Assembly: GCF_000003605.2 (NCBI RefSeq)
Contig: NW_003151254.1
Coordinates: forward strand, 863,194-887,617
From: Saccoglossus kowalevskii
Lineage: Eukaryota; Hemichordata; Enteropneusta; Harrimaniidae
DNA length: 24,424 nucleotides
Direction: 5' to 3'
The notes beneath the pieces are model-generated. The model ran no database searches. It was not told where the DNA came from and saw only the letters and a program-made list of their open reading frames with translations. Shown here piece by piece: positions 21,214-24,424 of this stretch. Made by a program: the position numbers and the translations under genes. Positions within the stretch are counted from its first letter, which is position 1. Each line of letters opens with the position of its first letter.

Positions 21214-22155
21214 TCATTCACCAGTGAATATGGGTCGTCTCTTCTCGGAAAAGGCTTTCAGTGCAATCATTCTATCTTTAGTTGGAATAACCTGAGCATA
21301 GCATGCTTCTTCTATAGCAAGACCTGTCTGAAGATCAACCTCTGTTCCCTTGTTGATCGCAATTTTGGCCATTTTTACACCAATCGGTCCATTGGCACAA
21401 ATTTCTTTTGCTAGTTTTATAGCCTTGATATAAGCAGCTGTTCCATCTTTATTCTGTTCAACAGCATAATTCACAAGACCCATTTTCTCTGCTTGGTTTC
21501 CGTCCACTGCCTTTCCAGTAAATATCATTTCCTTGGCAAGACCCTTCCCAATAGTTCGAGGAAGACGCTGAGTGCCTCCGCCACCTGGGATGATCCCCAG
21601 TTTAGTTTCAGTCAGAGCCATTTTTGCGGTCGTAGAAGCAATTCTAAAATCGCAAGCAAGAGCTATTTCCAGACCACCACCGTATGCTCCTCCATCCAAT
21701 GCGGCTATGACTGGCATAGGAAGATTTTCAAACTCTCCAACAATCTTTCTTCCTCTGGTCACCAGAGGGCCAACATCATTCACAGGCATTGCTTTTCTCT
21801 CCTTGAGGTCTCCGCCTGCGCAGAAAATTCCCGGGACGTTGCTACTCACGATAAGAGTGCGAACGCTTTTGTCGTATTTAACTTTTTCGAGAGATTCAAC
21901 CAACATTTTAACTAAATTTACGCCAAGTGCATTTTTAACGTGTGGTCTGTTCATGGCAAACACCACAATCTGTCCCATATCTTCGCCACTCTCTTCGCCA
22001 GCATCAATGTACTTCACCAACAGATCTTGCTGTTGTTGTTGGATGTCAGTGCTTAACAACCTCATATGTGTCTCTAATGGTCTGACTTGTACAATATTTC
22101 TGTTTTTAGCCAACAGTGGCGACCATACTCGTAATAGGCGTGCAACGTTCGTCAT
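21214..22155 (-). CDS. AUH: Methylglutaconyl-CoA hydratase, mitochondrial (AUH-like enoyl-CoA hydratase)
   Basis: Complete 313-residue crotonase-fold enzyme expected to hydrate 3-methylglutaconyl-CoA to HMG-CoA in leucine breakdown in the mitochondrial matrix. The ATG at 22155 (A at -3) is preferred; the frame is open six codons further up only from a TTG. Residues 1 to about 35 contain arginines (R6, R9, R19, R25, R32) and one acidic residue, a plausible matrix-targeting presequence, followed by a run of five Gln. The crotonase core starts near residue 60. GIFCAGGDLKER (109-120) and the GGG at 159-161 supply the oxyanion hole. E163 in GGGLEIALACD and E183 in LTETKLGIIPGGGGTQRLP are the two catalytic glutamates. 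The C-terminal EVDLQTGLAIEEACYAQ and IPTKDR match AUH better than the sister family ECHDC2. Small departures from the usual sequence are G115 (usually Ala) and DGGAYGGG. Length is close to human AUH (339). Lysines 83, 91, 93 and 96 lie where vertebrate AUH has its RNA-binding lysine comb; RNA binding here is inference. There is no intron and no frame break. Confidence 0.93.
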   Translation of the reverse strand: MTNVARLLRVWSPLLAKNRNIVQVRPLETHMRLLSTDIQQQQQDLLVKYIDAGEESGEDMGQIVVFAMNRPHVKNALGVNLVKMLVESLEKVKYDKSVRTLIVSSNVPGIFCAGGDLKERKAMPVNDVGPLVTRGRKIVGEFENLPMPVIAALDGGAYGGGLEIALACDFRIASTTAKMALTETKLGIIPGGGGTQRLPRTIGKGLAKEMIFTGKAVDGNQAEKMGLVNYAVEQNKDGTAAYIKAIKLAKEICANGPIGVKMAKIAINKGTEVDLQTGLAIEEACYAQVIPTKDRMIALKAFSEKRRPIFTGE

Positions 22156-22166
22156 GATTGTACTTA

Positions 22167-22186
22167 AGGTCAAAGGTCAAAGGTCA
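22167..22186 (-). promoter_or_regulatory. Triple AGGTCA direct repeat (DR1 x2), nuclear receptor site
   Basis: Three perfect AGGTCA half-sites, each separated by a single A, read on the plus strand (TGACCT on the gene strand). They end 12 bp before the AUH ATG. Two half-sites spaced by one base form a DR1, the known binding element of HNF4, RXR/PPAR and COUP-TF type nuclear receptors; three in register give two overlapping DR1s. Position implies either a promoter-proximal site or part of a short 5' UTR. Binding is inferred from the motif. Confidence 0.6.
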
Positions 22187-22208
22187 ACATCATAACTACA
22201 TTCGACCT

Positions 22209-22213
22209 ATTGG
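22209..22213 (-). promoter_or_regulatory. CCAAT box upstream of AUH
   Basis: The plus strand reads TATTGGTGGCGC, so the gene strand carries CCAAT next to GCGCCA, about 54 bp upstream of the AUH ATG. No TATA box is apparent between it and the ATG. With the DR1 array it suggests a compact TATA-less promoter. The pentamer alone is weak evidence. Confidence 0.35.
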
Positions 22214-22411
22214 TGGCGCATCAACCACTTATTACATGTATCTAATAGTATTTATGATAAAGCTGCTCAATACCGGTACATAGGCTGAAAAATTATATGC
22301 TTTTCGCAAAATCAATATTTATTAAGTAAGTGAATCCATGGGTTTCCATCCATGTCATTTTCTGCATTCATATTATTGATGTGAATATGGTAATTGCGTA
22401 TGGATGAGAAC

Positions 22412-22893
22412 ATGATGTTATTTTTGATGAAAGAATGACATTCTCCAACGCTCATCTGCGCTGTTTGTTTTGGCACGTACAATAACAATCACCTTCGATA
22501 ATCGAGTGTGGTTCCCAACACGTCGTATCAAACGACAATAATAAAGATGCGTGTTTTTTCATTGTCCATCATGCATTGGAGCTTGGAGACACTCAAATTT
22601 TCTAACTTTTCCAACCGTATCTAATAATTTGTGACGTGTAATTTATCTATTCAATATGAATGAATACGTGTCATTTTTATATTTCGATGAAATAATGACA
22701 TTGTCTAATGCACGTTTTGGTATGTATAATTAGAATGATCTAATCATAATCCAATTTGTTCTCAACACGCAATATCAGATTACAATATTTAAAAATACGT
22801 GTTTTTGTCTATCTGGAATCTTAAGAGTTTGGGGACTTCAACTTTACTAACTTTTCCAATTATGTTCAATAATTTGTTATTTGCCGACTTATT
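22412..22893. repeat. Diverged tandem duplication, about 245-260 bp period
   Basis: Segment A (about 22412-22640) and segment B (about 22672-22893) align along their length: GATGAAAGAATGACATT at 22426 versus GATGAAATAATGACATT at 22686, CCCAACACG versus CTCAACACG, GCGTGTTTTT versus ACGTGTTTTT, CTAACTTTTCCAA in both, and AATAATTTGT at 22623 versus 22868. Offset falls from 260 to 245 bp, so indels have accumulated. No coding potential; origin (old repeat element or local duplication) is unknown. Confidence 0.75.
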
Positions 22894-22904
22894 TGACCTT
22901 GACC
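22894..22904 (-). promoter_or_regulatory. GGTCA-AGGTCA (DR0/ERR-type) motif
   Basis: The plus strand reads TGACCTTGACC; the gene strand therefore has GGTCA directly followed by AGGTCA and contains TCAAGGTCA, the response element of estrogen-related receptors. It lies about 740 bp upstream of the AUH start, in the edge of the diverged duplication. A nine-base match is only mildly unexpected by chance in 24 kb. Confidence 0.3.
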
Positions 22905-24424
22905 AATATTTACCTATCACAAATAAATGTACCAGCACGTAAATCAGTTAATAAAGAAAATTGGCAATATTATTTTATTTCACAGACTAAGAGATAATAG
23001 CCTCCAATACACTAACAATGAAATGTGTGTAATGGCAAAGACAGGATATATAATTTTAATATATCATTCTTATTAAAAAAAATAACATAATTACACATGT
23101 TTTTAGCTTGCTCTGGAAGGTGCGTTTCACAAATTTGCAAAGTGGAAATGCAACTTTAAGTGAACGTCTTTGTATTGACCAGGAGTAGACTTCTAATGCT
23201 GTATATTAAAGCATGATGAACCATTTTGGAGTCCATCGTGGTCAAAATTGTTTTATATTGACCATGGATAACCAATGCACCTGTTAGTTATTTCATGTCA
23301 TTAGATTTTATCTTTTTATTGGTAAACTGTATCATAAATCTTTGAAATATCTAAAGTATATGACTGTATATATGCATTTAAATAAACAAGGTTTAAAAAC
23401 AAATTGAGACAAAAATCCTGACTGTTTTGTATACTGTTTTTCAATGTATATGCCAATTCTTTGTTTAAAAATAACGCTTTTTGACGGCAACCGGTTCATA
23501 TATGCTCACATTACTAATAGTTCACAGCACACGATTTCTACTGCAGTTAGTACGCGCACTGCAGTATGGGTAATCTAATAACTAACAATTTATTAACTCA
23601 TAACAACCTACTGAAGGAGGTTAAAGATTACAACAACAACAACAAATTACAGATACAAATTAATCCAATTACAATGGCTAATAGTTTAAAGACAACCAAA
23701 AACAGACTAAATTGAAGTTAGGAACGGAAATCTGGACTTGCATGCAAGCCCGAAGCGTCTAGTCGAAAATCAAAACTGTGAACTTCTGGTGAATACGCTC
23801 TGTCGTTACGTTGCACTAGATGAATAAATCCCTCTCGCGATATGCTCGACAAAACCTTGAAAATTTGATATTTTCACATGTACGCCAGCTGACAGTGGGA
23901 TAATCTGCTTCGTCGCGTTTGGTAATTTCAATATGAGCAGCGCCACCATAAGGCAGTACGATGAAATCGTTCGTTTTCTAGGCAATCAAGAATAGGAGGT
24001 ATAATTTTTACCGGAATACGGGTAAGAACCGCATATAAGAACCTCGCTCTGATTGGCTGACACTACGAACTGGCTGCCTAGCACGCTCAAAATTCACCTC
24101 ACGCATGCTCACTTCACTGTTTTCGTACCAGAATCGTAGCGAGAATGAAAATAGTGCAATGTAATGTGATTTTTACCATCGCTATTTAGGTTTTGATGAA
24201 TATCTGACTAAATCCAGCAGGTAAATCACGTTCATTAGAGAAATATCTCTTTATATGATTGCCAACTAAAGGTCACTGACTGCCCTTTGGTGTTTTTTCT
24301 TCAAAAGGTTCTTGACGCATCAAGGTTCTATGTTTCCGCGATCAAAAGCCTGGTATTGATTCATATTTACTCATAAGATCATATATCAACTCCGTAGATC
24401 TATATACAATCTATAATATTAATA
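22905..24424. other. Upstream flank of AUH, no gene recognised
   Basis: A/T rich to about 23470, then more CpG-containing to about 24150, with an inverted repeat TACTGCAGT/ACTGCAGTA (23539-23566), a CAA microsatellite and a CCAAT-type ATTGG at 24052-24056. The right part could be a promoter or first-exon region of a neighbouring gene outside the window, but no exon could be supported. Confidence 0.5.
23631..23645. repeat. (CAA)5 microsatellite
   Basis: Five perfect CAA units preceded by TTA. It is short, noncoding in context and of no evident function. Confidence 0.7.

Noticed and set aside
22156-22173. Six-codon N-terminal extension of AUH
   Set aside because: It begins with TTG and lies within the DR1 array; the ATG at 22155 has a good start context and leads directly into a targeting peptide.
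21493-22195. Plus-strand open frames of 140 and 207 codons
   Set aside because: Antisense shadows of the AUH coding sequence, whose protein match is unambiguous.
1-24424. tRNA, rRNA, snRNA and CRISPR features
   Set aside because: No B-box-like GGTTCGAATCC stretch on either strand, no rRNA core motifs, and no regularly spaced repeats other than the minisatellite were seen.

Overview
The window is nuclear DNA from a metazoan, most likely a marine invertebrate. The evidence is two animal genes, spliceosomal introns several kilobases long, strong A/T bias, and short non-autonomous DNA transposons whose TA-flanked termini begin CTGTAAAA. The phylum cannot be fixed from sequence alone. A lophotrochozoan such as a mollusc or brachiopod, or an invertebrate deuterostome, would fit. 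No bacterial gene organisation, tRNA, rRNA or CRISPR array was seen.

Two genes can be supported, both on the minus strand. The larger is the 5' part of a glypican, a GPI-anchored heparan sulfate proteoglycan core protein of the GPC1/2/4/6 (Dally-like) group. Exon 1 (17269-17437) encodes the signal peptide and the first conserved cysteine. Exon 2 (10614-10772) encodes the CPQG-x-TCC cysteine block. They join in phase 1 across a 6,496 bp intron. Intron 2 runs off the left edge of the window and is at least 10.6 kb, so positions 1-10613 are intronic and the rest of the gene lies outside. The second gene, 21214-22155, is a complete uninterrupted 313-residue mitochondrial enoyl-CoA hydratase of the AUH type (3-methylglutaconyl-CoA hydratase, leucine breakdown). 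It lies upstream of the glypican in the same orientation. It has no introns, which is striking beside a gene with such long ones.

Region by region: 1-10613 is glypican intron 2. It carries a degenerate minisatellite (about 2060-3600) with a 125 bp higher-order repeat, a decayed transposon-like insertion in that minisatellite holding a broken Myb/SANT-like DNA-binding gene, and a clean 163 bp MITE at 5537-5699. 10773-17268 is intron 1, very A/T rich until a CpG-enriched stretch starts near 16480. 17270-18900 is exon 1 and the presumed glypican promoter, with GC box, E2F-like and CCAAT motifs. 18900-21213 is intergenic and contains a second MITE (20376-20701) and two perfect palindromes. 22156-22230 is a compact AUH promoter or 5' UTR with three AGGTCA half-sites spaced by one base and a CCAAT box. 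22410-22890 is a diverged tandem duplication. The right end is a CpG-containing stretch with no identifiable gene.

The genes do not form a pathway: one product is extracellular (growth-factor signalling) and the other is mitochondrial. The most interesting points are the intronless AUH gene with a nuclear-receptor-type DR1 array at its start, the pair of related MITEs, and the minisatellite with its inserted, broken transposon. No convincing wholly new system was found.
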